Source: Runella limosa DSM 17973
GTDB lineage: Bacteria; Bacteroidota; Bacteroidia; Cytophagales; Spirosomataceae
Direction of reading: 5' to 3'
DNA: 64,000 bases
Assembly: GCF_000482465.1 (NCBI RefSeq)
Contig: NZ_KI519424.1
Location: forward strand, 149,886 to 213,885
The notes beneath the pieces are model-generated. The model did no database searches. It was not told where the DNA came from and saw nothing but the letters and a program-made list of their open reading frames with translations. The translations under genes and the position numbers were made by a program. This document shows, piece by piece, positions 52,341-59,802 of the stretch; position 1 is the stretch's first letter; every line of letters begins with the position of its first letter.

Positions 52341-52856
52341 TTATTCGGCGATTTGGGGAAGTATTTGTCGGAAGTACTCAATTACTAATGTTTCGTAGTA
52401 TTCAGGCCCGTAATGTCCGTAAAACACATTTTCTGCGATTGTTCGAGACGCTTCTTTTACGGCCATTTCGAGGGCTTTCAATTTTTTTACGCTTGTCTTG
52501 GGCATTTCACTAGGTTGCGCGGTGTTTTCGCTAGGTAAACGTAGGTGTAGATTTTCCTGCGTAAGCCTTGCGTTTTCGGCGCGTAATGCCTCAATTTCGG
52601 CATCATAATTGCCGATTTTCTTGTGGTTTTTAAGCACATAGCGGCAATACATCGCTGTTTCAATCATTTCGCCGCGATTTTTCCGCGTTTTTACCTCGTT
52701 TTCGAGGTCAACAATCGTTGAAATAGGCAGGCGTAAGGGGAATTGTTTGGTAATTTCTTGCTCAGTGGTTGGTTGCTCGGCGGTTTCGTGGGGTAACTCT
52801 GGCGAAATTGCCGTGTTTTGAGCCTGTTCGGAAGCTGGAGTGTTAATATCGACCAT
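52341..52856 (-). CDS. Ribbon-helix-helix plus coiled-coil protein
   Basis: 171 residues. QFPLRLPISTIVDLENEVKT and NRGEMIETAMYCRYVLKNHK (about 38-80) have the strand-helix-helix pattern of MetJ/Arc (RHH) DNA-binding domains. A coiled coil follows (YDAEIEALRAENARLTQENL), and a C-terminal helical part (VFYGHYGPEYYETLVIEYF). Together with the ATPase two genes downstream it recalls partition-type pairs, but I see no ParA deviant Walker motif there. A regulator or segregation role is inferred. Confidence 0.6.
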   Translation of the reverse strand: MVDINTPASEQAQNTAISPELPHETAEQPTTEQEITKQFPLRLPISTIVDLENEVKTRKNRGEMIETAMYCRYVLKNHKKIGNYDAEIEALRAENARLTQENLHLRLPSENTAQPSEMPKTSVKKLKALEMAVKEASRTIAENVFYGHYGPEYYETLVIEYFRQILPQIAE

Positions 52857-52963
52857 GACTTTCGGTGTTTTTTCTACCGAAATTCAATGGTTTTTGAAAA
52901 TTCCTCAAAATGGTGGGAGAAAGTAGGGCAAATGTTACGCGATTATTGAAAAACGCGTTGTTA

Positions 52964-53221
52964 TCACTGTGTTTTTGCCCATAAATAAAACTCATGGTGT
53001 TGGGTGATGATTTCCACCAAGAAAAAGTATTCGTCGTAACAAAGAAGCAATCGACGTTCCATCAAACGTTGAAAGGTCGTGTCGGATTCTGAATAGTTGT
53101 ATTTTTGATTGAACTCCCTACGAACTCTATTTTTTGTACGCTGATTCAGTACGCGGAACATTTCAATCAATTCGACAATTGAAGGAGTAGGCTTTGGGGT
53201 TTGTGGTTGATAGGTGCTCAT
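52964..53221 (-). CDS. Small helical protein of unknown function
   Basis: 85 residues, basic in the middle (NQRTKNRVRREFNQKYNY) and ending LLCYDEYFFLVEIITQHH. No motif recognised. First gene after the terminator at 53257-53285, about 108 bases from the RHH gene, so it may start the middle transcription unit. Confidence 0.6.
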   Translation of the reverse strand: MSTYQPQTPKPTPSIVELIEMFRVLNQRTKNRVRREFNQKYNYSESDTTFQRLMERRLLLCYDEYFFLVEIITQHHEFYLWAKTQ

Positions 53222-53256
53222 GTTTTAAAAATACAAAAAAATCAGATTTTACACAA

Positions 53257-53285
53257 CAAAAAAACCCTCGTTTTGAGGGCTTTTT
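53257..53285. terminator. Terminator after the early block
   Basis: CCCTC and GAGGG around GTTTT, with an A run on one side and T run on the other. It sits directly at the 3' end of the LPD1 gene (stop at 53288). Confidence 0.88.
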
Positions 53286-53287
53286 GC

Positions 53288-54214
53288 TTAAATTTTGTCT
53301 TTGATTTGTTTGCAAAATCTTCTGAATAGTGGGGCTACTTTTTCAAGTTCTTTATCAGTTGGATAAATTCGTTCGTCGTATTTTCCTTGAGCCAAAAGAC
53401 GATTTGTAATACCTTGCCTTTGTAACTCCCAAGATACCCAGGCTTCAAACCATCTTGCAAACATCTCGTTACGTCTTAGGTAGTATTCGCCCATGTCGTC
53501 AAGTCGACCAACAAGTTCAAAAAGACGTTTGTAATAATTAGAAAGCGTTTTGTTGGGTTCTCGCCAAATGATAGCTTCTAAAATATCGTCGGCGGTTTTT
53601 CGTATTTCCCCACCGACGTTTAATCGGTCTTTTGTCGTAATTCTACCTCCAGTGACGGCAAAATATGCGTTTGACTTATCAAGAAACTCGCCTGCGAAGT
53701 AATCAAGGTAATGCCCGTACTCATGGGCAAAGGCACCCATTCCTCCCGTGGCGATAAAACGGGCCATTTTAGTACTGCTTGAATCGTCTTCATAGCGGGT
53801 AATATTGATAATTTTCCACCAAGGTTCGTAATGAGCCGCCGCGCGACCTTTTCCACGTGCTCCGAAGGCGACCGCTAAATAACCAAATCCAATGTTATAA
53901 TTAAACCCTACGACTTTGTTCAAATCATAGCAACAAACAATCAAGCTGTTTACATAGTTGTATCTGTCTTCATTCGTAACCCAATTCCCAAAATTCAGGT
54001 CTCGGATACTGAACCGATTTTGAATAATTTCTACACTTGAATTTGCTTGCAAGGATTTAGGAAGGCTGAATTTCGGACGAACGTAAGAAAGATAATCGGC
54101 AAATCCTTCACTTTTCCAAAACGCATCGGCACGACTTCCCAACGAAACATTGGTTGACGTGTCCACAATTTTACTACTTTTTGCCACGGTTTTTGAAATG
54201 GTTTGAGAGTTCAA
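53288..54214 (-). CDS. LPD1-domain metallopeptidase-like protein without ATG start
   Basis: 308 residues if read from a TTG at 54214 (a GTG at 54187 is also in frame; no ATG). It matches the large-polyvalent-protein domain LPD1: RDLNFGNWVTNEDRYNYVNS, YLAVAFGARGKGRAAAHYEP, WKIINITR and GAFAHEYGHYLDYFAG with HEYGH at 164-168. LPD1 is known from polyvalent proteins of phages and conjugative elements, thought to act in the recipient cell on entry. Here it stands almost alone. A run of eight A just upstream would, with one A less, fuse it to the preceding ATG-started ORF. Confidence 0.8.
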   Translation of the reverse strand: MNSQTISKTVAKSSKIVDTSTNVSLGSRADAFWKSEGFADYLSYVRPKFSLPKSLQANSSVEIIQNRFSIRDLNFGNWVTNEDRYNYVNSLIVCCYDLNKVVGFNYNIGFGYLAVAFGARGKGRAAAHYEPWWKIINITRYEDDSSSTKMARFIATGGMGAFAHEYGHYLDYFAGEFLDKSNAYFAVTGGRITTKDRLNVGGEIRKTADDILEAIIWREPNKTLSNYYKRLFELVGRLDDMGEYYLRRNEMFARWFEAWVSWELQRQGITNRLLAQGKYDERIYPTDKELEKVAPLFRRFCKQIKDKI

Positions 54215-54329
54215 CTTCTGTTTTTTTTACGTCTCTTTTTTTAAAGAGTTTTGGGGAAGCATCCCCACCAATCACCCGTTCATTTTCAGGCAATTTGGCT
54301 TTTGTTGGAGCGAATCGTTTAGTTTTCAT
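54174..54329 (-). CDS. Short basic ORF feeding into the LPD1 gene (51 aa)
   Basis: MKTKRFAPTKAKLPENERVI then GGDASPKLFKKRDVKK; the frame continues 15 codons and overlaps the LPD1 frame by about 41 bases. At 54221-54228 (minus strand A8) a loss of one A would continue it into QKLNSQTISKTVAKSS of the LPD1 protein. So it is either a separate short gene with translational coupling or the true N-terminus of the LPD1 protein. Confidence 0.5.
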   Translation of the reverse strand: MKTKRFAPTKAKLPENERVIGGDASPKLFKKRDVKKTEVELSNHFKNRGKK

Positions 54330-54350
54330 GGTTATTGTTGATTTAAATGG

Positions 54351-54938
54351 TTATCCAATTTCATTGGCAAAGTCAATCGCCATTTGCTTGGCATCTTCCA
54401 TAGTGGTTGCTTCCCATTCGCCTTTGCCGTATTTTTCAGGGAAATGACAAAAAGCACCGCCAGTAGTACCAACCAACTTTTTGTTTGGCGTTTTTTCGTT
54501 GTAAGTCCACGAAATTTTTAGACCTGGCATACCTTTTTTATCCACACTATCCCCACATTTAATGTCGCTATGGCAATCGTCCTCCCAAAAATTTAAGGCA
54601 TCTTCAATTGCCTCTTCTTTGTTTGATGGAATAAAATGACAATCCCCCTTTTTGCAAGTAGAGCCAATCCCGAACCCACAAATTGCACGATGCGACCATC
54701 CATACCATTTTTGTTCTTTCGGGTTAAATCCAATGTTTGATGTTGCATCTTTTTCGTTTTGTGCGTTTTGAATTTCTTCTGTAACTCCAATTTTTAGAAG
54801 AAATTTTAGCATCGAAGTGTTGGCCGCATGGCAAATATATGACCCGTCTATTTTTGAGACGTAAACTTCCGATGTCTCTGGTTCTAAATCTCCGTAATCA
54901 TAAGAATGTGTTTCCTTGTTAGCAAATTGTTCAAACAT
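54351..54938 (-). CDS. Phage protein of unknown function with Cys/His-rich middle
   Basis: 195 residues from the ATG at 54938 (MFEQFANKETHSYDYG), which is downstream of the methyltransferase stop. The region KWYGWSHRAICGFGIGSTCKKGDCHF is a motif I know only from uncharacterised Bacteroidota phage proteins. The C-terminus (GGAFCHFPEKYGKGEWEATTMEDAKQMAIDF) is also characteristic. Function unknown; Cys/His content might bind metal. Confidence 0.7.
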   Translation of the reverse strand: MFEQFANKETHSYDYGDLEPETSEVYVSKIDGSYICHAANTSMLKFLLKIGVTEEIQNAQNEKDATSNIGFNPKEQKWYGWSHRAICGFGIGSTCKKGDCHFIPSNKEEAIEDALNFWEDDCHSDIKCGDSVDKKGMPGLKISWTYNEKTPNKKLVGTTGGAFCHFPEKYGKGEWEATTMEDAKQMAIDFANEIG

Positions 54939-54951
54939 AATTTGTGGTTGT

Positions 54952-55704
54952 TTAAATGGTTGATTGTTGGTCAAAATATTGAATCATTTTTAGGACTAAT
55001 TCAGCGACGTGCGGGTTGACAGCATCGCCGTACGCTTCTATTTCGGCCTGAGCCAGTTTTGCGGAAATCCCTGTATCAACCGAAACAGCGTAGGCGTGGG
55101 CTTCTCGTAAAGAGTCACGGTCAAATATTCGGAAAGCTTTAGATTGAAGGTGGACTTTTTCCCTAATTTCTTTTCTACACACTTTAAAATACTGCTTATT
55201 GAAAACTTGCTGACCGTTATTCCGTCGGATTTGGTGGGGGTAGGCAACGATAAATATTCGTTCCCTCTCATCCGCGTAACCAATCGCTCTTTTGGATATA
55301 ACTTCCCATTCTGCATTGTACCCGATTTGGGCAAAGGCCCTGAGAATGTCAAGTAATCCAAGGTTAACGAGATTTGGGGAGTTTTCCAGCACCACGTATC
55401 TTGGTCGATGTATGCAAATGATCCTGTAAAACTCCCACCAAAGGCCGCTTCGTGCGCCTTCGAGTCCTTTTCCGTTTGGGTTTGCCAAGCTAATATCTTG
55501 GCACGGGAAACCTCCTGTGAAAATGTCGGCATAGACGCCATTAGTTTTTCGTATGTCTCTGTCATTTATTGCGTACTTAAATCGGTAACTAATCCAGGTA
55601 TTCCTAAAATCGTCAATTTCACAAGTGTAAACGGTTTGGATTCTACATTCCTCCGCAGCGAGCGAAAACCCGCCAATTCCTTCAAAAAATCCCGCGTGTG
55701 TCAT
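54952..55704 (-). CDS. DNA (cytosine-5) methyltransferase
   Basis: 250 residues. Motif I FFEGIGGFSLAAE (7-17), motif IV GGFPCQDISLANP with catalytic Cys68, motif VI VVLENSPNL (105-112), motif VIII RERIFIVAYP and motif X AYGDAVNPHVAEL (224-236). The target-recognition region is short. It would protect the element against host restriction or mark its DNA. The region 55038-55565 is also open in another frame of the same strand with its own phage-like protein (next entry). Confidence 0.93.
   Translation of the reverse strand: MTHAGFFEGIGGFSLAAEECRIQTVYTCEIDDFRNTWISYRFKYAINDRDIRKTNGVYADIFTGGFPCQDISLANPNGKGLEGARSGLWWEFYRIICIHRPRYVVLENSPNLVNLGLLDILRAFAQIGYNAEWEVISKRAIGYADERERIFIVAYPHQIRRNNGQQVFNKQYFKVCRKEIREKVHLQSKAFRIFDRDSLREAHAYAVSVDTGISAKLAQAEIEAYGDAVNPHVAELVLKMIQYFDQQSTI
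55038..55565 (-). CDS. Overprinted ORF inside the cytosine methyltransferase gene
   Basis: 175 residues, same strand as the methyltransferase but in another frame. It contains TWCWKTPQISLTLDYLTFSG, PLPKSGTMQNGKLYPKERL, LSLPTPTKSDG and a terminal PTPTLFRLIQGFPQNW. This order (SxWKTxQ, SGTMxNGxLY, LPTPTxSD, GFPxxW) is the signature of a domain commonly seen in or next to phage C5 methyltransferases. A frame that keeps such motifs over 500 bases is unlikely to be chance. Function unknown; it may modulate target recognition. Confidence 0.6.
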   Translation of the reverse strand: MTETYEKLMASMPTFSQEVSRAKILAWQTQTEKDSKAHEAAFGGSFTGSFAYIDQDTWCWKTPQISLTLDYLTFSGPLPKSGTMQNGKLYPKERLVTRMRGNEYLSLPTPTKSDGITVSKFSISSILKCVEKKLGKKSTFNLKLSEYLTVTLYEKPTPTLFRLIQGFPQNWLRPK

Positions 55705-55907
55705 AGCTTAACATTTTCTAGTTTTCTTTTTAAACGGGCAATTTTTTTCTCGTATTTACATACTTCAAGAAAATCATCATACGGGAGACTGTTTTTATTT
55801 TCGTCACTAACAGAATCAATACTATTGGCAAAAAAAATCAAGTCAATTGCTGTGTAGTACTCATTGATTTGCTCAAAAATGTATGGCATTGAATTGATTG
55901 AAGTCAT
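55701..55907 (-). CDS. Small acidic helical protein
   Basis: 68 residues (MTSINSMPYIFEQINEYYTA at the start; EKKIARLKRKLENVKL at the end, coiled-coil-like). Overlaps the starts and stops of both neighbours by four bases. No motif recognised. Confidence 0.6.
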   Translation of the reverse strand: MTSINSMPYIFEQINEYYTAIDLIFFANSIDSVSDENKNSLPYDDFLEVCKYEKKIARLKRKLENVKL

Positions 55908-56272
55908 GTGAACAACCCATTTTGAGGTTTAACCTTTGTTTTTTCGATGGTTCGGAGTAAGACTAAGTCCCAATCGGCTGTTTTGAAGTCAATGCCTTTG
56001 TTTTTGTACATGGTAGTAACCAAGCCGACAAATTCATCACGGGAGTAACCAGTATCAAGACGTGCCACAAACTCATTTACGGCATATAGTTTTACGGTAC
56101 GTACATCAATCACTTCTACATCTTTCAAGAACTTTCCTTTTAAGAGGATTGACAATTTGTTCCCAACTCGGTACTTTCTTGCATTGTGCAGCTGAAATGT
56201 GGTGAAGGAGGGGCAACTTAATTTATTATTCCAATTTTCGTTGAATGGCAATTGCTCAAATTCCGTAATCAT
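55904..56272 (-). CDS. Conserved phage protein, ASCH/PUA-like pattern
   Basis: 122 residues. TTFQLHNARKYRVGNKLSIL, GKFLKDVEVIDVRTVKL, and VARLDTGYSRDEFVGLVTTMY are reminiscent of small ASCH/PUA-like proteins found in Bacteroidota phages near DNA-metabolism genes. RNA or modified-base binding is the general expectation for the fold. No catalytic residues can be named. Confidence 0.6.
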   Translation of the reverse strand: MITEFEQLPFNENWNNKLSCPSFTTFQLHNARKYRVGNKLSILLKGKFLKDVEVIDVRTVKLYAVNEFVARLDTGYSRDEFVGLVTTMYKNKGIDFKTADWDLVLLRTIEKTKVKPQNGLFT

Positions 56273-56273
56273 G

Positions 56274-56531
56274 TCAGTAATTAAGTTTGAAATTGGGGAT
56301 TTCGGTAATTCCTGCGGTTTGACAGGCCAAGAACCAGGCTGGAATAAAGTGATTCCATTCAGAGTTCATCCATTCTCTCGTTCTCAGACTGAGCCACCAA
56401 TCCGATTCCGTTAGGCGGTCTGGATAGATTCTGAGCCGACGTCGAAAGTTGATAATCTCTCCGTCGGGCATAACCTGCCAATCTCCGTACTGCTGAACGG
56501 GTGTTTGTATATTTTTGTCGATATAAGGCAC
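56274..56531 (-). CDS. Small conserved phage protein
   Basis: 85 residues: YGDWQVMPDGEIINFRRRLR, RLTESDWWLSLRTREWMNSE, WNHFIPAWFLACQTAGI. The LTExDW...W...FIPAxxxAxxxAGI pattern is one I have met in hypothetical proteins of Bacteroidota phages and mobile elements. Function unknown. Lies directly downstream of rep. Confidence 0.6.
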   Translation of the reverse strand: MPYIDKNIQTPVQQYGDWQVMPDGEIINFRRRLRIYPDRLTESDWWLSLRTREWMNSEWNHFIPAWFLACQTAGITEIPNFKLNY

Positions 56532-56536
56532 GGATT

Positions 56537-58012
56537 TTAAGCGGCATACAGGTTTTGAAAAACTGTTACGTAATGTGCCCGATACTCTTTGAACAGTTCA
56601 GGCGCAAATATTTCCATGTTGCTACGCTGTGGGTCTTTTAGCGGTATCACCTCCCCTTTCATTTCGACGAACAATGACCCCGCCCGTTCCGATGCTTTTT
56701 TTATATCGTCCTCACTGACGACCTTCGTCCGCAGCGTGTCAAGGTATCGTAATGCCACATGGTTCAGAATGGGTTCGGGGTATTCGGGCGCTTCGTAATT
56801 GATGTGCTCCGTTACTCTACGCTTGACCGTTTTGGACGTTACGGTACCAAATATGTCCGTTGAAGTCACCGTCACGGGTTTTATGTGCGTCACCGAAGTT
56901 TGGTAGGAAACCATTTCGCACGTACGGCGGCTAATTACGCACTGGTAAGCCACTGGCTTCGTCTCGGGCGCTTTCAAAGCGGCTGACGCTCCCCAAATTC
57001 TTCCCCTCATTCTACGCACTTGAAAAACAGGAGTGTAGGCGACTCGATTAGAATCCCCAAACATCACTTCGGTCGATTCATCTGGCGTAGTTTCGATGAA
57101 GTATTTCCCCGATTCTTCCACCAACTTCTGGTTCTCGGCCAACTTTGGCTTCACTATTTCGGGCTTTTTGGTGAAGTACTTTGAAACGTAAGCGCTTAAT
57201 TTCTTGATAGATTTCAACGAATGGATGTCGCTCGTGTTTGGGTCCTTCCATTTGGCGGCTACACCCTTTTCGTAGGCTTCTTTTTGGCGTTTGCTTTCTA
57301 TTTTTCTTGCCTCAGCTTTGGTTATTTTTCGGCCTTGGTCTTTTGCGGCCTTCATGTTGGCAATAACGCGTTGCTCGAGCATTTCGGGGCGAACAAAAAA
57401 GCCGTTTCGGTAGATGTACTTTTGGGTATCCGCGTAATCCTGCACGTAGCAATACGGGAATTTATCAATGTGCTTGTTCCAAATTTGGCGCAAACGCAAA
57501 GCTGGTACCGCTCGGTCAAAAAGGACGTGAAAATGGATATTCCCGTTTTTTTGCGTTTCGGATACCCACAAATAGTTTTTTACTTTCCAATTCCGAATCA
57601 TTTCATTCATAAACGGGTGGAAGCAGTCCTCTTTGATGTCTCGATCATCGTGAATTTGTTTGCAAGGCAACGTGAGCGTCACAAAAGTTGGATAGACTTT
57701 TTCCGAAGGGAAACTCGTGGGAAATGCCATATTTACATTCAACTCAATCGCGGTCAACCAATTTTCCAAAATCCCCTTGACATGGCGACGGGTCGCCTCG
57801 CTCATGTATCCGTTGTACCCCGTATCCATTTTGTTTTGGACCAAATTGGCCTTGCTAGTGGCGCTTACTTCGTACTCCGTCGTTTTTACATAACGCTGAG
57901 TACTTACCACCGAATGCGGCTTAAATTTCGCAATGCGGGCAAAGTCCCACTTTAACGTTTTGCCAACGATTATGTCAAGGGATTTATCGCGTTTTTGAGG
58001 ATTGAATGTCAT
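56537..58012 (-). CDS. HUH-superfamily rolling-circle replication initiator
   Basis: 491 residues. Motif 1 FVTLTLP at 110-116; motif 2 GNIHFHVLF with His160 and His162 (the HUH metal-binding pair); motif 3 SAYVSKYFTKK with candidate nucleophile Tyr275 and Lys278. This single-Tyr YxxKY arrangement is that of ssDNA phages, corticovirus and plasmid Reps. A charged linker (215-260) lies between motifs 2 and 3 and a long C-terminal part follows, with no helicase motif. It should nick at a double-strand origin and start rolling-circle replication of the excised circle. Confidence 0.88.
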   Translation of the reverse strand: MTFNPQKRDKSLDIIVGKTLKWDFARIAKFKPHSVVSTQRYVKTTEYEVSATSKANLVQNKMDTGYNGYMSEATRRHVKGILENWLTAIELNVNMAFPTSFPSEKVYPTFVTLTLPCKQIHDDRDIKEDCFHPFMNEMIRNWKVKNYLWVSETQKNGNIHFHVLFDRAVPALRLRQIWNKHIDKFPYCYVQDYADTQKYIYRNGFFVRPEMLEQRVIANMKAAKDQGRKITKAEARKIESKRQKEAYEKGVAAKWKDPNTSDIHSLKSIKKLSAYVSKYFTKKPEIVKPKLAENQKLVEESGKYFIETTPDESTEVMFGDSNRVAYTPVFQVRRMRGRIWGASAALKAPETKPVAYQCVISRRTCEMVSYQTSVTHIKPVTVTSTDIFGTVTSKTVKRRVTEHINYEAPEYPEPILNHVALRYLDTLRTKVVSEDDIKKASERAGSLFVEMKGEVIPLKDPQRSNMEIFAPELFKEYRAHYVTVFQNLYAA

Positions 58013-58093
58013 GGTGATTTAGGAGTTGATTTCCAGTACTGTAACGGCTTTTTTGAAAATGATCGATCAACAACAAGTTTGAAGTTGTGGTAC

Positions 58094-58879
58094 CTACGAT
58101 TCGTTTACGAATTTTAATCGAATAGCTTCCAAATGGGCATTTCTCTCTATTTCAGGAAGCTTTTCAAGCTTTTTAATCATTCCACGAATTTTCTTTTCAA
58201 TTCGCCAACGGTCTCGAAAATCTTTTCCAACATACTGATAATCATGTAGCTCGGTGGGTTCTTGATAGTTCATGTAGATGCGTTCTACTACCTTACCATG
58301 TCTCGTTTGACCAACAAAGTCAACTTTACGCCATTGTGAAAGGGTCTCATCATACATTTCATTCGGGTAAGAAGAAATCATCACATTGGCATTTTTGTAG
58401 CTGCTTATAACTCCCAAAAGGTGTATGTGTTGTTCGTCAGTCAACTCAAATTCATAGACCTCTTCTGAAGATTTCCTTACGAAAAATGGATATGGTGGAT
58501 CGAGATACAAAAACGAAGCGGAGCAATCCAAAGCCTCTCTTTGTTCTTCGAGAATTTCAATTGCATTTCCATTAATCAATTGAACTTGACTTTCTGCCTG
58601 CTTTGGTAAATGATTCCTCCATTTTTCAATCACAATTGCTGAAGCATCAATCAAAATGGAGTTATTGGCCAATTTTTTGGCTCTAAAAATGCTACCGTTG
58701 CCTAAAAACAATTCTCCATATGTTTCGTGTGGTGGAATTTGATTTATAATCGCCTGACAAACGCCACTTCCTCCTTTTCCACCAAAATAGCTTTCAAAAG
58801 GCTTTGCCATGGCCAGCAACGACTTTTTAGAAGTTGCTTCATTATGGCTATAATTTTTATTACCAGGGAATAACGACAC
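58094..58879 (-). CDS. Adenine-N6 DNA methyltransferase (D12/Dam-like)
   Basis: 261 residues from the first ATG; the ATG at 58810 (MAKPFESYFGGKGGSG) may be the true start. AdoMet-binding ESYFGGKGGSG (29-39), catalytic motif DPPY at 127-130 in FLYLDPPYPFF, and YGELFLGNGSIFRAKKLANN between. It probably methylates adenines in the element's DNA to avoid restriction or time replication. With the C5 enzyme, two different base methylations are encoded near rep. Confidence 0.88.
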   Translation of the reverse strand: MSLFPGNKNYSHNEATSKKSLLAMAKPFESYFGGKGGSGVCQAIINQIPPHETYGELFLGNGSIFRAKKLANNSILIDASAIVIEKWRNHLPKQAESQVQLINGNAIEILEEQREALDCSASFLYLDPPYPFFVRKSSEEVYEFELTDEQHIHLLGVISSYKNANVMISSYPNEMYDETLSQWRKVDFVGQTRHGKVVERIYMNYQEPTELHDYQYVGKDFRDRWRIEKKIRGMIKKLEKLPEIERNAHLEAIRLKFVNES

Positions 58880-59015
58880 AATTGTAAAATATCAATTTTG
58901 AATCTCTGCGGACAACGCCTTTTAAGTACAGCTCACAACGCCCATTTTTTACAAAACCCCATTTGCAGCCGATTTAGGGGGTATTTTACGGGAACCGACG
59001 CTTAGATAAACCAAT
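58880..59015. promoter_or_regulatory. Intergenic gap, possible origin or early promoter
   Basis: 136 bases without a gene between the adenine methyltransferase and the next small gene. It holds a G-rich/C-rich asymmetry (CAACGCC near 58914 and 58938, GATTTAGGGGGTATTTTACGGG near 58970-58990). Rep nick sites often lie in such gaps near rep, but I cannot identify the nick hairpin. Confidence 0.3.
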
Positions 59016-59354
59016 TTAGGCATTCGCCTGATTTCGTTGCTCTGTCGGTTGGGTTTGACGTGGTTGGTCTTTTCCGATGCTTACACGAACGCCATTTTCT
59101 TCTGAGAAAAAAACATTCACATCTACGTTTTTGTAGCCTCCTGATTTCTTTTCGAGTTGTTCGAGAAAGATTGCACAATCGTTTGTCCTTTGGAGTTCAC
59201 TACAAATTTCAACGTTTGATATGTATCCATTTGAACCGTTAAATTGGACACAGAATTTACGGTTAGTTTTCATGTACCCTACTTTACAGAGCATTGCTAT
59301 TGTAGAGAAGTCTTTAATTAATGGTAGTTTGAAACTTGCTATTAAGATTTCCAT
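59016..59354 (-). CDS. Small protein of unknown function
   Basis: 112 residues from the ATG at 59354, eight bases after the preceding frame's stop; an internal ATG at 59273 (MKTNRKFCVQFNGSNGYISN) is also possible. Beta-rich middle and a Gln/Asn/Pro-rich end (GKDQPRQTQPTEQRNQANA). No motif recognised. Confidence 0.6.
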   Translation of the reverse strand: MEILIASFKLPLIKDFSTIAMLCKVGYMKTNRKFCVQFNGSNGYISNVEICSELQRTNDCAIFLEQLEKKSGGYKNVDVNVFFSEENGVRVSIGKDQPRQTQPTEQRNQANA

Positions 59355-59361
59355 GATAAGT

Positions 59362-59592
59362 TCAATTGATTAAGATTTCGATAACTTCCACTTTCTGAAA
59401 TGATGCGAGTGACTCAATGAAATCATCGTAGTTGTGTTCTGTATAGATGGCTTCCTGTGTGACAGCAATAGTTCTAATGATTGCTTTCCCATTTTTATCC
59501 TTAGTGATTCGACGTATATCACTAATTGAGATAGTAATTTCCTCAGGGATTCCCCCGCTAGAGATAGTGCCAATAATCTGAATCTGTATCTT
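59362..59592 (-). pseudogene. FlbD-like small protein without a usable start codon
   Basis: A frame of 76 codons (KIQIQIIGTISSGGIPEEIT, ISISDIRRITKDKNGKAIIR, TEHNYDDFIESLASFQKVEV) opens after a TGA and contains no ATG, GTG or TTG at its head. It resembles the intact neighbour at 60178-60462 (strand, I-x-x-I, strand, T-x-x-x-Y-D-x-x-I). A GTG in the adjoining frame (59597) would lead into it if one base were lost from GTGAAAG. Either the 5' end is mutated or start selection is unusual. The longer ORF 59370-59666 in another frame is codon-poor and not credible. Confidence 0.45.
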
Positions 59593-59668
59593 TCACAATT
59601 TGACAGTAAAGCGCCTCTTTGCATTGTAGATTCTATTGCGTTTCGGTGGAATCTTTCAGGGTTCATAG

Positions 59669-59800
59669 TTACAGTTCGTTTTGAGTGAGACGTTTACGTG
59701 CCTTATACGCTTTTTGATTGCAAGCGTTTGAACAGTATTTACGCCACTGAATAAGCGGCGTAAATACTTTGTTGCATTGTGGGCAGATTTTGGATGGCAT
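59669..59800 (-). CDS. Tiny zinc-ribbon protein (43 aa)
   Basis: MPSKICPQCNKVFTPLIQWR then KYCSNACNQKAYKARKRLTQ. Four cysteines (CPQC and CSNAC) form a treble-clef/zinc-ribbon of the type found in many small phage proteins, with a basic C-terminal helix. Likely a nucleic-acid binding accessory. It starts two bases before the next gene's stop. Confidence 0.78.
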   Translation of the reverse strand: MPSKICPQCNKVFTPLIQWRKYCSNACNQKAYKARKRLTQNEL

Positions 59801-59802
59801 AG

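Noticed and set aside
59370..59666. 98-codon ORF after the zinc-ribbon gene
   Set aside because: Rich in CTA/TTA/AGG-type rare codons and without protein-like pattern; another frame (59362-59592) reads as a protein.
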